Of a DNA stretch of 64,000 nucleotides, positions 1-8,433 are shown piece after piece. The DNA comes from Lactobacillaceae bacterium (lineage in GTDB: Bacteria > Bacillota > Bacilli > Lactobacillales > Lactobacillaceae). Where the stretch lies: positions 1-64,000 of the forward strand of contig JAITPD010000010.1 of the NCBI GenBank assembly GCA_031289615.1, read 5' to 3'. The position numbers were made by a program, and so were the translations under genes. The notes under the pieces are model-generated. The model searched no databases. It saw only the letters and a list, made by a program, of their open reading frames with translations, and was not told where the DNA came from. Each line of letters starts with the position of its first letter. The first letter of the stretch is position 1.

Positions 1-119
1 ACGATTCAACAATGTCCGTATTTCACGCAAAAGCAAAGGCTTAACTCCGGTTGAAATCCGAAATCAAGCCCTTGCGGTATAATTAATTAACTTGTCTAAC
101 TTTTTTGGAGCCCTTCACA
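1..119 (+). mobile_element. IS3-family insertion sequence, 3' end (transposase C-terminus and right terminal repeat)
   Basis: The frame from base 2 to 82 is open from the window edge and reads as a typical IS3/IS150 OrfB C-terminus, including KGLTPVEIRNQALA before a TAA stop. Downstream, the sequence TGTCTAACTTTTTTGGAG followed by CCCTTCACA looks like the terminal inverted repeat of IS150-group elements, so the element probably ends at about 117-119. Its left part is outside the window. It converges with, and runs into, the rgg-like gene on the other strand. Family assignment rests on pattern recognition of the transposase tail. Confidence 0.75.
2..82 (+). CDS. IS3-family transposase OrfB, partial (last 26 residues)
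   Basis: This is only the end of the gene. The residues RFNNVRISRKSKGLTPVEIR match the conserved tail of the DDE integrase (OrfB) of IS3-family elements, where the N-x-x-R-x-x-x-x-x-x-G-x-x-P-V/x-E pattern is typical. The catalytic residues would lie left of the window. It is too short for the ORF track. Expression and integrity cannot be judged from this fragment. Confidence 0.7.
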   Translation, partial: RFNNVRISRKSKGLTPVEIRNQALAV

Positions 120-763
120 TCCTTGTGATTATATTTTTTCATAATATTCAACTCGTCAGCATAATCACTCGCTATGATCGCTTTATTTTTGGCAATTTGA
201 TTAAACAATCGTGCATAAATTTGCGTCGTCACATCAAAATCATGCCTCTCCATGATCCAGTTTAACTTTTCTACACATTTATTATAAAAAACAGCATGTG
301 TCTGCGGAATCAACCTTAAAATGCCGATCAGATATTGCCCCAACAATTTAGCTTTTTGCCCAGCACTAAACGGCAACCGAGCAATCCCTTTTTGAATGTT
401 TTTATCAAATAGTTGATAGTAATCTTGTGAAATTTTTTCGGTATTTTGAATATACAAAACGATTTCATACAAAGTCCAATATTCGCTATTTGTTAATCTT
501 GCAAGTATTTCAGCCTTTGAAAAATCTAAACTACTTTTACTCACGTGCTCCAACCAATCAATCTCACTTGAATCTGGTGATGTAAAAAACTCCGCTGGAT
601 GAACATTGATTTGTTGCAAATATAAACACAAATCATCAATTTTAACACTTCCAGTCCGTTCAAATCTTGAAATTGAGGATTGAGACCCCATACCATTAGC
701 CACTTCCCCTTGACTAACTTTTTTAATCCGCCTCAAATTAGCAAACTTCTCCCCATAGTGCAT
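83..763 (-). pseudogene. Rgg/MutR-family transcriptional regulator, 3'-truncated by an IS
   Basis: The first 65 residues are an XRE-type helix-turn-helix (LRRIKKVSQGEVANGMGSQS, then SISRFERTG), followed by a helical region like the peptide-binding repeat domain of Rgg regulators. Rgg proteins are usually about 280-290 residues; this one is 226. The last ten codons (KGSKKVRQVN) and the stop are read from the terminal repeat of the adjacent IS, so roughly 60-70 native C-terminal residues are missing. Rgg proteins normally sense short hydrophobic peptides and control neighbouring genes. The truncated protein keeps its DNA-binding domain but has probably lost part of its dimerisation or peptide-binding repeats. 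It is divergent from a small peptide-coding ORF. Confidence 0.7.
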
Positions 764-883
764 TCATTTACCCACTTTCGCATATTTTGTTCAATTCACC
801 TCATTGCTTGTTACCATTAAGTATATCAAACGGTGCGCACGGTTTGAAGTTGTGATGTTACGTTTTTACGATGGAGGGAAATT

Positions 884-949
884 ATGAAATATTCAAAAAT
901 AACAGTATTATTAAGTGGTATCAGTGGGGTTCGTAACGCATGCTTTTAA
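884..949 (+). CDS. Short hydrophobic peptide, 21 aa, possible Rgg-associated peptide or leader
   Basis: This ORF is too short for the track. ATG at 884 is preceded by a strong Shine-Dalgarno sequence (GGAGGG, 5 nt spacing). The product is MKYSKITVLLSGISGVRNAC plus F: a basic N-terminus and a hydrophobic middle. Its stop (947-949) overlaps the start codon of the next ORF at 940, so the two are probably translationally coupled. It is divergent from the truncated Rgg gene, which is where SHP-type pheromone genes are often found. It is less hydrophobic than typical SHPs. Alternatively it is the N-terminus of a frameshifted membrane protein continued by the 81-aa ORF. No family is recognised. Confidence 0.45.
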   Translation: MKYSKITVLLSGISGVRNACF

Positions 950-1185
950 ATTTAATTACACTTGCTTTAGTTATTTCGGTCATCTTGACCCAACTTAGAT
1001 TTTTTTATCAGCAAAGGGAGAATGCTAAAAAGCTTGCTAACCTTTTGGCAAACAAATCAATTGTGTCCGATATTGAGCAAATTTTCATGGATACTCCCAC
1101 TGATTTCATTCCCAAAGTTTGTGATAAATATAATCTTAGTCTAGATACCTCAATCAAATTGTACGAAATAATCAAACACAAATAG
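940..1185 (+). CDS. Small membrane-anchored protein, 81 aa, unknown
   Basis: Residues 1-20 form a hydrophobic helix (LLNLITLALVISVILTQL), followed by a charged linker and a helical C-terminus (residues 45-80). The C-terminal part (PTDFIPKVCDKYNLSLDTSI) faintly recalls small Lactobacillales proteins with an L7/L12 C-terminal-like fold, but I cannot claim homology. The start lies inside the preceding 21-aa ORF and has no strong ribosome site of its own, which suggests coupled translation. It is one of very few plus-strand genes here. It could be a target of the neighbouring Rgg regulator. Confidence 0.5.
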   Translation: MLLNLITLALVISVILTQLRFFYQQRENAKKLANLLANKSIVSDIEQIFMDTPTDFIPKVCDKYNLSLDTSIKLYEIIKHK

Positions 1186-1207
1186 TCAATTCACAAAACA
1201 CTCCCTC

Positions 1208-1277
1208 AAATATATCCTCTATAAAATCATGCCGAAGAACTTTAACTTTCTAACGGGACTTTATGGAGGATATATTT
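1208..1277. repeat. 18-bp inverted repeat with 34-nt loop
   Basis: AAATATATCCTCTATAAA (1208-1225) pairs with TTTATGGAGGATATATTT (1260-1277) with one mismatch. It lies between the 81-aa gene and the dnaJ terminator. There is no long T-run after either arm, so it is not an obvious terminator. A small mobile or regulatory hairpin is possible. Confidence 0.5.
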
Positions 1278-1283
1278 ATTGGC

Positions 1284-1319
1284 AAAAAAATCACCACTTC
1301 TATTTCCAGAAGTAGTGAT
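1284..1319 (-). terminator. Rho-independent terminator of the hrcA-dnaJ operon
   Basis: On the minus strand a stem of ATCACTACTTCT with AGAAGTGGTGAT (one G-T pair, 6-nt loop) is followed by seven T residues. It sits 22 bases after the dnaJ stop. Confidence 0.85.
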
Positions 1320-1340
1320 CAATCAATAAATATTTACTTT

Positions 1341-2246
1341 TTAGCCAAAGAAACCTTTTTTCGGCTTGTCACCCATCGCTTGTTGGAACGCCTTCAACGC
1401 TTCTTGTTGGTCCTTTGAAAGCTTTGTTGGCACATCAATATAAACTACCACATATTGATCACCCATCCCATTTCCACGAATATAAGGGGCTCCCTTACCA
1501 CGCAAACGGAAACGCTTGCCATTGGCTGTCCCTGCTGGAATCTTTAATTTAGCATCCCCATGCACCGTCTTAACAACGATTTCGCCACCTAAAGTAGCTG
1601 TGGCAAAGTCAAGTGGTTGCTCCAGATAAATATCTGCTCCGTCACGTTCAAAGCCATCCTTTGAAGCAGCAACACGGAAGACAACGAACAAGTCACCAAA
1701 CGGTCCACCATTTGCCCCGACTTCACCATAGCCAGACATGCGCATCTGTTGACCATCTTCAACTCCGGCTGGCACTGTGACCTTCACCTTCTTGTGCTCA
1801 CTTTGCCCGTTCGCACCAGTTCGACTATACTCAATCTCTGATTCTTTACCAAAAACCGCTTCTTCAAACGTCAATGTCATCCGGTATTGCAAGTCTGAAC
1901 CCTTGCGTGGTCGGTTTGGATCAAAAGCACCACCAAACATTTGGCTAAAGATATCTCCAAAGTCTGAATACCCACCTTGTCCGCCAAAGCCACCGAATCC
2001 GCCTTGACCACCAAACCCTTGTTGTTGATCGCCAGTTGTTCCAAATTGATCATAAGCCGCGCGCTTTTGATCATCGCTTAGTGTTTCATAAGCCTCTTGA
2101 ACCTCTTTATATTTATCTTCTGCTCCGGATTCTTTATTAATATCAGGGTGATACTTTTTTGAGAGTTTGCGATATGCCTTTTTGATTTCATCTTGTGAAG
2201 CGTTTTTTTCGACCCCGAGTGTATTATAAAGTTCTGTATTGTTCAT
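1341..2246 (-). CDS. dnaJ: DnaJ (Hsp40) co-chaperone lacking the zinc-finger domain
   Basis: The J domain is at residues 1-70 with the HPD motif (KKYHPDIN) that stimulates DnaK ATPase. A Gly/Phe-rich linker (75-110) follows, then the two beta-rich substrate-binding domains (about 118-285). The protein is 301 residues, against about 375-390 for a class A DnaJ, and has no cysteine at all: the four CxxCxGxG repeats are absent. Flanking blocks such as [14 protein letters not shown] and [12 protein letters not shown] are class-A-like, so this looks like a DnaJ whose zinc domain was lost rather than a true CbpA. It is last in hrcA-grpE-dnaK-dnaJ, with a CGGAGG ribosome site, and a hairpin separates it from dnaK. 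It would act with DnaK/GrpE in the cytoplasm. Confidence 0.95.
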   Translation of the reverse strand: MNNTELYNTLGVEKNASQDEIKKAYRKLSKKYHPDINKESGAEDKYKEVQEAYETLSDDQKRAAYDQFGTTGDQQQGFGGQGGFGGFGGQGGYSDFGDIFSQMFGGAFDPNRPRKGSDLQYRMTLTFEEAVFGKESEIEYSRTGANGQSEHKKVKVTVPAGVEDGQQMRMSGYGEVGANGGPFGDLFVVFRVAASKDGFERDGADIYLEQPLDFATATLGGEIVVKTVHGDAKLKIPAGTANGKRFRLRGKGAPYIRGNGMGDQYVVVYIDVPTKLSKDQQEALKAFQQAMGDKPKKGFFG

Positions 2247-2298
2247 GAGGGAACAGCCTCCGTTTTATTTTTTTATTATTAGTAGCTGTAAATCCAAA

Positions 2299-2323
2299 AT
2301 CCGTGATGCAAAAAATCACGGAT
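2299..2323 (-). terminator. Hairpin between dnaK and dnaJ (partial terminator or processing stem)
   Basis: ATCCGTGAT and ATCACGGAT form a perfect 9-bp stem with a 7-nt loop. The minus-strand T-run after it is short (TTT, then GG), so it is more likely a leaky attenuator or mRNA-processing hairpin that sets dnaJ level relative to dnaK. Confidence 0.6.
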
Positions 2324-2414
2324 CAAGGTTGAAAGTTAGAATTTCATATCCAACCATCGCAGTCTACTTATATGTACGAAAACGAGAATCAAATTCCCGC
2401 TTTCATTTTTCAAA

Positions 2415-4241
2415 TTACTTGTTGTCATCAGAAACGTCTTCAAAGTCACCATCAACAGTATTGTCATCGTTTTGCTTTGCGTCAGCCCCTTCAGCACCCT
2501 CTTGTGGAGCTGCTTGTTGATACAACTTAACTGCCAATTCTTGAGCAACCTTCTCCAAAGCTTCCTTCTTTTCCTTCATAATGTCTAGGTTATCAGCTTC
2601 TTTAGCAGACTTCAACTCCGTCAATGCATCTTGCACTGGCTTCTTGTCGGCATCACCAAGCTTATCACCAACTTCTTCTAACGTCTTTTCTGATGAGAAG
2701 ATCAATTGGTCAACATCATTGCGCAAATCAACTTCTTCCTTGCGCTTCTTATCAGCTTCTTCATTGGCCTTGGCATCATTCATCATCTTTTCAATCTCTT
2801 CATCTGACAGAGATCCTGAGTTTTGAATGGTAATCTTTTGTTCCTTTTGTGTTCCCAAATCCTTAGCAGAAACAGTTACGATTCCGTTGCGATCAATGTC
2901 GAACTTAACTTCGATTTGTGGGATTCCACGTGGAGCAGCAGGAATATCAGTCAATTGGAAACGACCAAGCGTCTTATTGTCAGCAGCCATGGCACGTTCA
3001 CCTTGCAAGACGTGGATGTCAACGGCTGGTTGATTATCAGCAGCAGTTGAGAAGACTTGTGACTTTGAAGTTGGAATGGTTGTGTTACGATCAATCAACT
3101 TAGTGAAGACCCCACCCATTGTTTCAATTCCAAGCGTTAAAGGTGTAACGTCAAGCAAAACAACGTCCTTCACGTCACCAGTAATCACACCACCTTGAAT
3201 TGCAGCACCAAGGGCAACCGCTTCGTCAGGGTTAATTGAGTGATTTGGCTCTTTACCAGTAATATCTTTAACGAACTCTTGAACAGCAGGAATTCGAGTT
3301 GAACCACCATTCAAGATTACTTGATCAATTTCTGAACTTGAAAGCCCAGCATCCTTCAAAGCAGTCTCAACAGAAGCCTTTGTACGCTCAACCAAGTCAC
3401 GTGTCAATTGGTTAAACTTAGCACGCGTCAAAGTTGTTTGAATGTGCAAAGGTCCATTATCTGATGAAGCGATAAATGGCAAATCAATTTGTGCTTCTGT
3501 CGCTTGTGACAAAGTCTTCTTAGCAGTTTCAGCCGCATCCTTCAAACGTTGCAAAGCCAAAGTATCTTGCTTCAAATCAATGCCGTTTTCAGACTTGAAA
3601 TCATCTGCCAACCAGTCAATGACCTTTTGATCAAAGTCGTCACCACCAAGATGCGTATCACCTGATGTTGACAAAACTTCAAACACTCCATCACCCAACT
3701 CAAGGATTGAAACGTCAAATGTTCCTCCACCCAAGTCGTAAACCAAAATCTTTTCGTCTTTATTCAAGTCATCAAGACCATATGCCAAAGCTGCAGCAGT
3801 TGGCTCGTTGATGATTCGTTCAACTTCAAGACCAGCAATCTTACCAGCATTCTTAGTGGCTTGACGTTGCGCATCATTGAAGTAAGCAGGTACTGTGATG
3901 ACAGCCTTATCAACTGTTTCACCCAAGTAATCTTCAGCATACTTCTTGATGTATTGTAGAATCATTGCTGAGACTTCTTCAGGAGAATAATCTTTACCAG
4001 CAACATTTACCTTATATCCATCTTCACCCATGTGTGACTTGATTGACATCACTGTGTCTGGGTTAGTAATTGCTTGGCGCTTAGCAGTATCACCAACTTG
4101 CGTCTCACCATTCTTAAATGAAACAACAGATGGCGTTGTACGACCACCGTTTGGATTAGTGATAACCTTTGGAGTTCCACCTTCCATTACGGCAACAGCT
4201 GAGTTTGTAGTTCCTAAATCGATTCCGATAATCTTTGACAT
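2415..4241 (-). CDS. dnaK: Hsp70 chaperone DnaK
   Basis: ATP-driven protein-folding chaperone of 608 residues, the usual Firmicute length. The N-terminal actin-like ATPase domain begins [17 protein letters not shown] and carries [14 protein letters not shown] and [13 protein letters not shown]. The substrate-binding domain follows (from about residue 380, including [16 protein letters not shown]), and an acidic tail ends the protein ([12 protein letters not shown]). It works with GrpE (nucleotide exchange) and DnaJ, both encoded in the same operon. A gap of about 150 bp separates it from grpE. Expression should be HrcA-controlled through the CIRCE sites upstream of hrcA. Confidence 0.98.
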   Translation of the reverse strand: MSKIIGIDLGTTNSAVAVMEGGTPKVITNPNGGRTTPSVVSFKNGETQVGDTAKRQAITNPDTVMSIKSHMGEDGYKVNVAGKDYSPEEVSAMILQYIKKYAEDYLGETVDKAVITVPAYFNDAQRQATKNAGKIAGLEVERIINEPTAAALAYGLDDLNKDEKILVYDLGGGTFDVSILELGDGVFEVLSTSGDTHLGGDDFDQKVIDWLADDFKSENGIDLKQDTLALQRLKDAAETAKKTLSQATEAQIDLPFIASSDNGPLHIQTTLTRAKFNQLTRDLVERTKASVETALKDAGLSSSEIDQVILNGGSTRIPAVQEFVKDITGKEPNHSINPDEAVALGAAIQGGVITGDVKDVVLLDVTPLTLGIETMGGVFTKLIDRNTTIPTSKSQVFSTAADNQPAVDIHVLQGERAMAADNKTLGRFQLTDIPAAPRGIPQIEVKFDIDRNGIVTVSAKDLGTQKEQKITIQNSGSLSDEEIEKMMNDAKANEEADKKRKEEVDLRNDVDQLIFSSEKTLEEVGDKLGDADKKPVQDALTELKSAKEADNLDIMKEKKEALEKVAQELAVKLYQQAAPQEGAEGADAKQNDDNTVDGDFEDVSDDNK

Positions 4242-4390
4242 TTTACTTACCTCTTATTTTTAAATTTTATTTATATTTTTTAAATGCTGTGGCTTAGATC
4301 AAGCCAGTTGCCAGCAAATAACTTCACTCCATTTGTTAATCAAGTAAACTTATTTGCCTACAACCACTCTACCTGCCACTTACGAATTTA

Positions 4391-4936
4391 TTAGTTATAT
4401 ACAACGACCATGGCAGGACGAATCACTCGATCTGCCAACACGTAACCCTTTTGAAGCACTTGGGCGATTGTGTCTGCTGGATGTTCATCATCAGCTGGTT
4501 GTGATTGAATTGATTGATGCCATTCTGGATTAAACGCCTCACCAACAGTTCCAACTTCTTGAATATCATTGTCTTTCAAGGCATTTCCCAACGTCTTGTA
4601 AACCATCTCAACCCCGGTTTTGATTTGCTTAGCGGCATCATCGTCTGCGTCAACCATTAGGGCTCGCTCGAGATTATCAACCGCTGGCAAAATTGATTTA
4701 GCCAGTTTTTGCGTGGCATATTTCAACGCAATCGTTTGTTCTTTAGCAAAGCGGGTTTGCATGTTTTGCATTTCTGCATTGGCCCGGAGATATTTGTCTT
4801 CCATCTCTGTATACTTTGCTTGCAGTTCAACTAATGGATCAACTACTTCTGCACCATCTTCAACTGCTTCAGGTGTTTCAGTTGGCTCAAGTTCAACCGC
4901 TTCTTGCTCATTTTCATGTTTTGCTTTCTTAGTCAT
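4391..4936 (-). CDS. grpE: GrpE nucleotide exchange factor
   Basis: 181 residues. An acidic N-terminus (EQEAVELEPTETPEAVEDG) precedes the long dimerising coiled coil (about 30-85), and the C-terminal beta domain ends VLADRVIRPAMVVVYN, close to the family signature. GrpE releases ADP from DnaK. It follows hrcA by 15 bp in the heat-shock operon. The start at 4936 fits the ribosome site AAAAGAGGTG seen upstream on the minus strand. Confidence 0.97.
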   Translation of the reverse strand: MTKKAKHENEQEAVELEPTETPEAVEDGAEVVDPLVELQAKYTEMEDKYLRANAEMQNMQTRFAKEQTIALKYATQKLAKSILPAVDNLERALMVDADDDAAKQIKTGVEMVYKTLGNALKDNDIQEVGTVGEAFNPEWHQSIQSQPADDEHPADTIAQVLQKGYVLADRVIRPAMVVVYN

Positions 4937-4951
4937 GTAAACACCTCTTTT

Positions 4952-5974
4952 TTAATAATATTCTCTAAGTTCATCAACGACCGCATCCCGAATCGCAACC
5001 ATCAAGGCCACGACATCATCATACGGCATATTCGTTGGTCCCAAGATTGCTAATTCACCGTAGCCATGCATTGGAATTTGGTAAGTTGTTGAAACGATAC
5101 TATATGGAGCAAGCAACTGATTAGAATTTTCATCACCAATCTGAACAATTACTCCATCGTTCACGGTTCCAATTACTTTTCGAATCTCAACTGGATTTTC
5201 TAACAACTCATACAGTGCTTTAATATCTTTCAAGTTTGTATCAGTCGTGAAATCCATAACATTCAATCGACCACCGATAAAGACGCGATCTTGAATTGAA
5301 CGTGAGAGCATATCACCAAATAATTGCAGAAAAGCTTGTGGCGAACGAATCGTCCGTTCTAGATCAAGTGGCAAATCACCACTCAAGCTAGCCAAAGCTT
5401 CACGAATTGGGCGACCAACCAGCTGGCTGTTGATATAACTGACAATTGACTGTAACTCATCCACCAACGCACCTTTGGGCAAGCGGAAACTTTGACTCGT
5501 CGTTTGCCCGTCGCTGGTAACCATGATGGCCATATTTTGCTGTCCATCAATTGGAATCAACTGAAACCCTGATAAGCGAACATCAGCCGCTTCAGGCTTC
5601 AATGCCAACACCGTATAACCAGTCATCTCACTGACAACCTTCGTCAACTGTTCTAGTAAATCATCAACTTGTTGAAACCTGCGACTAAATACGCGTTTGA
5701 TCCTCCGTTGAATCTCATCGGCGAGTTGCTTGCGAGCCATCAGATAGTCAACATAATAACGATAACCTTGTTGAGAAGGAATTCGTCCAGAAGAAGTATG
5801 TTCCTTTTGAATTAACCCTTGCCCCTCAAGTTGCGCCATTTCATTTCGAATGGTTGCTGAACTTACTGGTAACTTAATATCAACCAGGAGCGCCTTTGAA
5901 CCGACTGCTTTTCCAAATCGCACATAGTCGGCAATGATCGCACCCAAAATTAATCTTTGTCGTTCTGTCAACAT
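4952..5974 (-). CDS. hrcA: Heat-shock repressor HrcA
   Basis: HrcA represses the groE/dnaK regulons by binding CIRCE and is kept active by GroEL. The N-terminal winged helix carries LPVSSATIRNEMAQLEGQGL and the IQKEHTSSGRIPS segment typical of the family; the rest is the GAF-like dimerisation domain. The ORF track starts at a TTG at 6013, but that codon lies inside a CIRCE sequence. The ATG at 5974 (MLTERQRLIL) matches family N-termini and follows AAAGGAAG, giving 340 residues. It is first in the operon and autoregulated through two CIRCE sites. Confidence 0.96.
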   Translation of the reverse strand: MLTERQRLILGAIIADYVRFGKAVGSKALLVDIKLPVSSATIRNEMAQLEGQGLIQKEHTSSGRIPSQQGYRYYVDYLMARKQLADEIQRRIKRVFSRRFQQVDDLLEQLTKVVSEMTGYTVLALKPEAADVRLSGFQLIPIDGQQNMAIMVTSDGQTTSQSFRLPKGALVDELQSIVSYINSQLVGRPIREALASLSGDLPLDLERTIRSPQAFLQLFGDMLSRSIQDRVFIGGRLNVMDFTTDTNLKDIKALYELLENPVEIRKVIGTVNDGVIVQIGDENSNQLLAPYSIVSTTYQIPMHGYGELAILGPTNMPYDDVVALMVAIRDAVVDELREYY

Positions 5975-5999
5975 CTGCAATTCTTCCTTTCGCCATTTT

Positions 6000-6026
6000 T
6001 TAGCACTCGACAACTCTATTTGCTAA
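6000..6026. promoter_or_regulatory. CIRCE operator 2 (HrcA site), proximal copy
   Basis: TTAGCACTC, a 9-nt spacer and ATTTGCTAA. The left half-site is exact and the right half is degenerate (consensus GAGTGCTAA). It lies between the promoter and the hrcA start. Confidence 0.8.
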
Positions 6027-6034
6027 CATATTCT

Positions 6035-6062
6035 ATAATACACTCTTTATTTTCTATGTCAA
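6035..6062 (-). promoter_or_regulatory. Sigma-A promoter of the hrcA operon
   Basis: On the minus strand, TTGACA (6057-6062) and TATTAT (6035-6040) are separated by 16 bp. The promoter is flanked on both sides by CIRCE sites. Confidence 0.8.
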
Positions 6063-6067
6063 CTATT

Positions 6068-6094
6068 TTAGCACTTCTTTTCGCAGAGTGCTAA
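6068..6094. promoter_or_regulatory. CIRCE operator 1 (HrcA site), distal copy
   Basis: TTAGCACTT, 9-nt spacer, GAGTGCTAA: one mismatch from the CIRCE consensus. It lies just upstream of the -35 box. Confidence 0.9.
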
Positions 6095-6170
6095 GTTAAA
6101 TGTATTTGTCTCCGCCCTACCATCTGACTTTCCAATTATTCTGCTGGTTTACCAATGAAAAAATTCTTCA

Positions 6171-6198
6171 AAACAAAAGAGACCAGTCGCCCGGTCTC
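6171..6198 (-). terminator. Terminator of the WxL-interacting protein/rpoD unit
   Basis: GAGACC and GGTCTC pair around an 8-nt loop, followed on the minus strand by TTTTGTTTT. It lies 20 bases after the stop of the 343-aa gene. Confidence 0.85.
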
Positions 6199-6217
6199 AT
6201 CAGATTCAACTATTCAA

Positions 6218-7249
6218 TTAATCATCTTGTTCGTTTGAATTCTTCTTCAAATCAGGATTACCTTTGCGAGCATGGCGCTTTGGCAACAAGAAACGTCCTC
6301 CAAAGAATACAACCAAGAATGCAACCACTGGCCAGAAAATCATCCAGAACCAGTCCATTGCAGTATATCCACTTTGCGTCGCTGCTTTAGTTGATAATTG
6401 CTTTGCCAATGCCGCACTGATCTTAACATCACGCGTCGTCATCTGTTTATGCTTACCGTCATTCACAGTCACCTTCAACTTGTAAACGCCAGCTTTTAAG
6501 TTTACAAGGTTTGTCTTCAAATTAATATCGGCTTGAGCATTTGGCACCAAAGAAACTTTTTGGTTCTTCTTAGTGAAGACCGTCTTTCCTTCAGGTGATG
6601 TCAGCTTAGTCGTCAGCTTCAAATCATTAATAATCATTGATTCAGAGTTTGAAAGTTGCAATTGTAAAATTCGCTTAGTTGCTGGCAAATAAAATTTTGC
6701 ACCATCAACAGAAGCAACCGGCTTAACAACTTCATCAGTTTCAGCTACATACAAAGGAATTTGTGATGATTCCTTTGACTTCACATCAGTAAATGAAATT
6801 CCACCAATTAGTTGCCCATTAAATTCAGTCTCAGGAGTTGTAAGTGTAGCAGGCACGTCAACAGTGGCCTTGGCAGGAACCGTGACCAACTTATCAATCT
6901 TGATCATGTCACCAACCTTGGCTGGCAAAGTCGTTGAAACTGAAGATGCATCAGTCACATAATGAACTTTTCCATTGGTCAAAGTCGTTGCAGTTCCAGT
7001 CGCAATGCTAAAGACTAGTTCGTCAGCAGTGTTATTTGTAATGTGATAAGTCAAATTTTCAGTTTGACCGGGTGTCAGTTTTAAATTAATTTCTTTCAAA
7101 GTACTATTGGCAACTTGATCAGCAGGAATATCTGCTGTCACATCAAACCGAACAGCTGGAATATTGTCTGCTGCCAGTGCTGTTGCGCCAGTGCTAAACA
7201 TTCCAAAGAGAATTGACAATAATAGAATTGCTTTAATGCTTTTTTTCAT
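6218..7249 (-). CDS. WxL-interacting cell-surface protein (DUF916-DUF3324)
   Basis: The protein has a signal peptide (MKKSIKAILLLSILFGMFST, then ALAA), an N-terminal DUF916-like domain (about 30-150, with LTPGQTENLTYHITN), a DUF3324-like domain (about 150-290) and a C-terminal membrane anchor (WFWMIFWPVVAFLVVFFG) with a basic tail. The family binds peptidoglycan and WxL-domain proteins at the cell surface. The track starts at a GTG; the ATG at 7249 gives the normal signal peptide. It usually sits beside WxL genes, but none is in this window, so it is a solitary member 21 bp after rpoD, possibly co-transcribed with it. Confidence 0.85.
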   Translation of the reverse strand: MKKSIKAILLLSILFGMFSTGATALAADNIPAVRFDVTADIPADQVANSTLKEINLKLTPGQTENLTYHITNNTADELVFSIATGTATTLTNGKVHYVTDASSVSTTLPAKVGDMIKIDKLVTVPAKATVDVPATLTTPETEFNGQLIGGISFTDVKSKESSQIPLYVAETDEVVKPVASVDGAKFYLPATKRILQLQLSNSESMIINDLKLTTKLTSPEGKTVFTKKNQKVSLVPNAQADINLKTNLVNLKAGVYKLKVTVNDGKHKQMTTRDVKISAALAKQLSTKAATQSGYTAMDWFWMIFWPVVAFLVVFFGGRFLLPKRHARKGNPDLKKNSNEQDD

Positions 7250-7282
7250 AGCTATGTCCACTTTCTGCTAGTTAATAATTAA

Positions 7283-8416
7283 TTAGTCCAGGAAATCACG
7301 AAGTTGCTTTGAACGAGATGGATGGCGTAACTTTCGCAGCGCCTTTGCTTCGATTTGACGAATTCGTTCACGAGTCACACCAAACACTTTTCCAACCTCT
7401 TCAAGCGTCCGGGTCCGCCCATCTTCTAGGCCAAACCGCAAACGCAAAACATTTTCTTCTCGATCAGTCAATGTATCCAAAACTGACTCAAGTTGTTCTT
7501 TTAACATTTGGTATGCCGCAGAATCAGCTGGCGAAACGGCTTCGTTGTCTTCAATGAAATCTCCAAGATGTGAATCATCCTCTTCACCAATTGGCGTCTC
7601 CAATGAAACAGGTTCTTGTGCAATCTTTAGAATATCACGAACCTTTTCAGTCGGAATATCCATTTCAGCACCAATTTCTTCAGGCGTTGGCTCACGACCT
7701 AAGTCAGAAAGCAGTTGCCGTTGAATCCGAATCAATTTGTTAATCGTTTCAACCATGTGCACCGGAATTCGAATAGTTCGCGCTTGGTCAGCAATGGCAC
7801 GCGTAATTGCTTGTCGAATCCACCAAGTTGCATACGTCGAAAACTTGAACCCTTTACGGTAATCAAACTTTTCAACAGCCTTCATCAAGCCCATATTTCC
7901 TTCTTGAATCAAATCCAAGAATTGCATTCCACGGCCAACATAACGCTTCGCAATCGAGACAACCAATCGCAAGTTCGCTTCAGCTAGTTCTTGCTTAGCT
8001 GATTCGTCACCCTCTTCAATTCGTTCGGCCAGGCTCACTTCTTCCTCACCACTTAAGAGATTAACTCGCCCAATTTCCTTCAGATACATCCGCACAGGGT
8101 CATTGATCTTCATCCCAGTTGGCGCATCCGCAGCTTGCTTCATCTCTTTATCTGACAAAGCTGTCTTTTTGTTGTTCAACGCACGAACAGATGGCTCTCC
8201 ACTCTCGTCGACGATTGAAATACCAGACGCTTCAACTTTGTCATACAGCTCATCAATTTGATCCGCATTTAGGTTCCAGCGCTTAACCAACATCTCTTGT
8301 AATTCGTCTTCTTTGATTTGGTTGGCAACTTTATATTCTTTAACCAAGGTTTTAATCGCTTTGTCAAAACCTTTCTGGTCAAATTCTTCAACTGTTTCTT
8401 CTTTTTTCTTTGCCAT
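7283..8416 (-). CDS. rpoD: Primary sigma factor RpoD (sigma-A)
   Basis: Directs RNA polymerase to housekeeping promoters. The 377 residues match the short sigma-A of Gram-positives. A small N-terminal region 1.1 is followed by region 1.2 ([16 protein letters not shown]), region 2 ([20 protein letters not shown], for -10 recognition and melting), region 3 ([17 protein letters not shown]) and the region 4 HTH ([20 protein letters not shown]) for the -35 box. It follows dnaG by 17 bp, the conserved dnaG-rpoD arrangement. Confidence 0.98.
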   Translation of the reverse strand: MAKKKEETVEEFDQKGFDKAIKTLVKEYKVANQIKEDELQEMLVKRWNLNADQIDELYDKVEASGISIVDESGEPSVRALNNKKTALSDKEMKQAADAPTGMKINDPVRMYLKEIGRVNLLSGEEEVSLAERIEEGDESAKQELAEANLRLVVSIAKRYVGRGMQFLDLIQEGNMGLMKAVEKFDYRKGFKFSTYATWWIRQAITRAIADQARTIRIPVHMVETINKLIRIQRQLLSDLGREPTPEEIGAEMDIPTEKVRDILKIAQEPVSLETPIGEEDDSHLGDFIEDNEAVSPADSAAYQMLKEQLESVLDTLTDREENVLRLRFGLEDGRTRTLEEVGKVFGVTRERIRQIEAKALRKLRHPSRSKQLRDFLD

Positions 8417-8433
8417 TCTAGTCTCCTCTATTT

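Noticed and set aside
1229-1315. Plus-strand 28-aa ORF starting MPKNFNFL
   Set aside because: No ribosome site and it runs into the dnaJ terminator stem; most likely chance.
4952-6013. hrcA beginning at TTG 6013
   Set aside because: The extension lies in a CIRCE operator, lacks a ribosome site and does not match HrcA N-termini.
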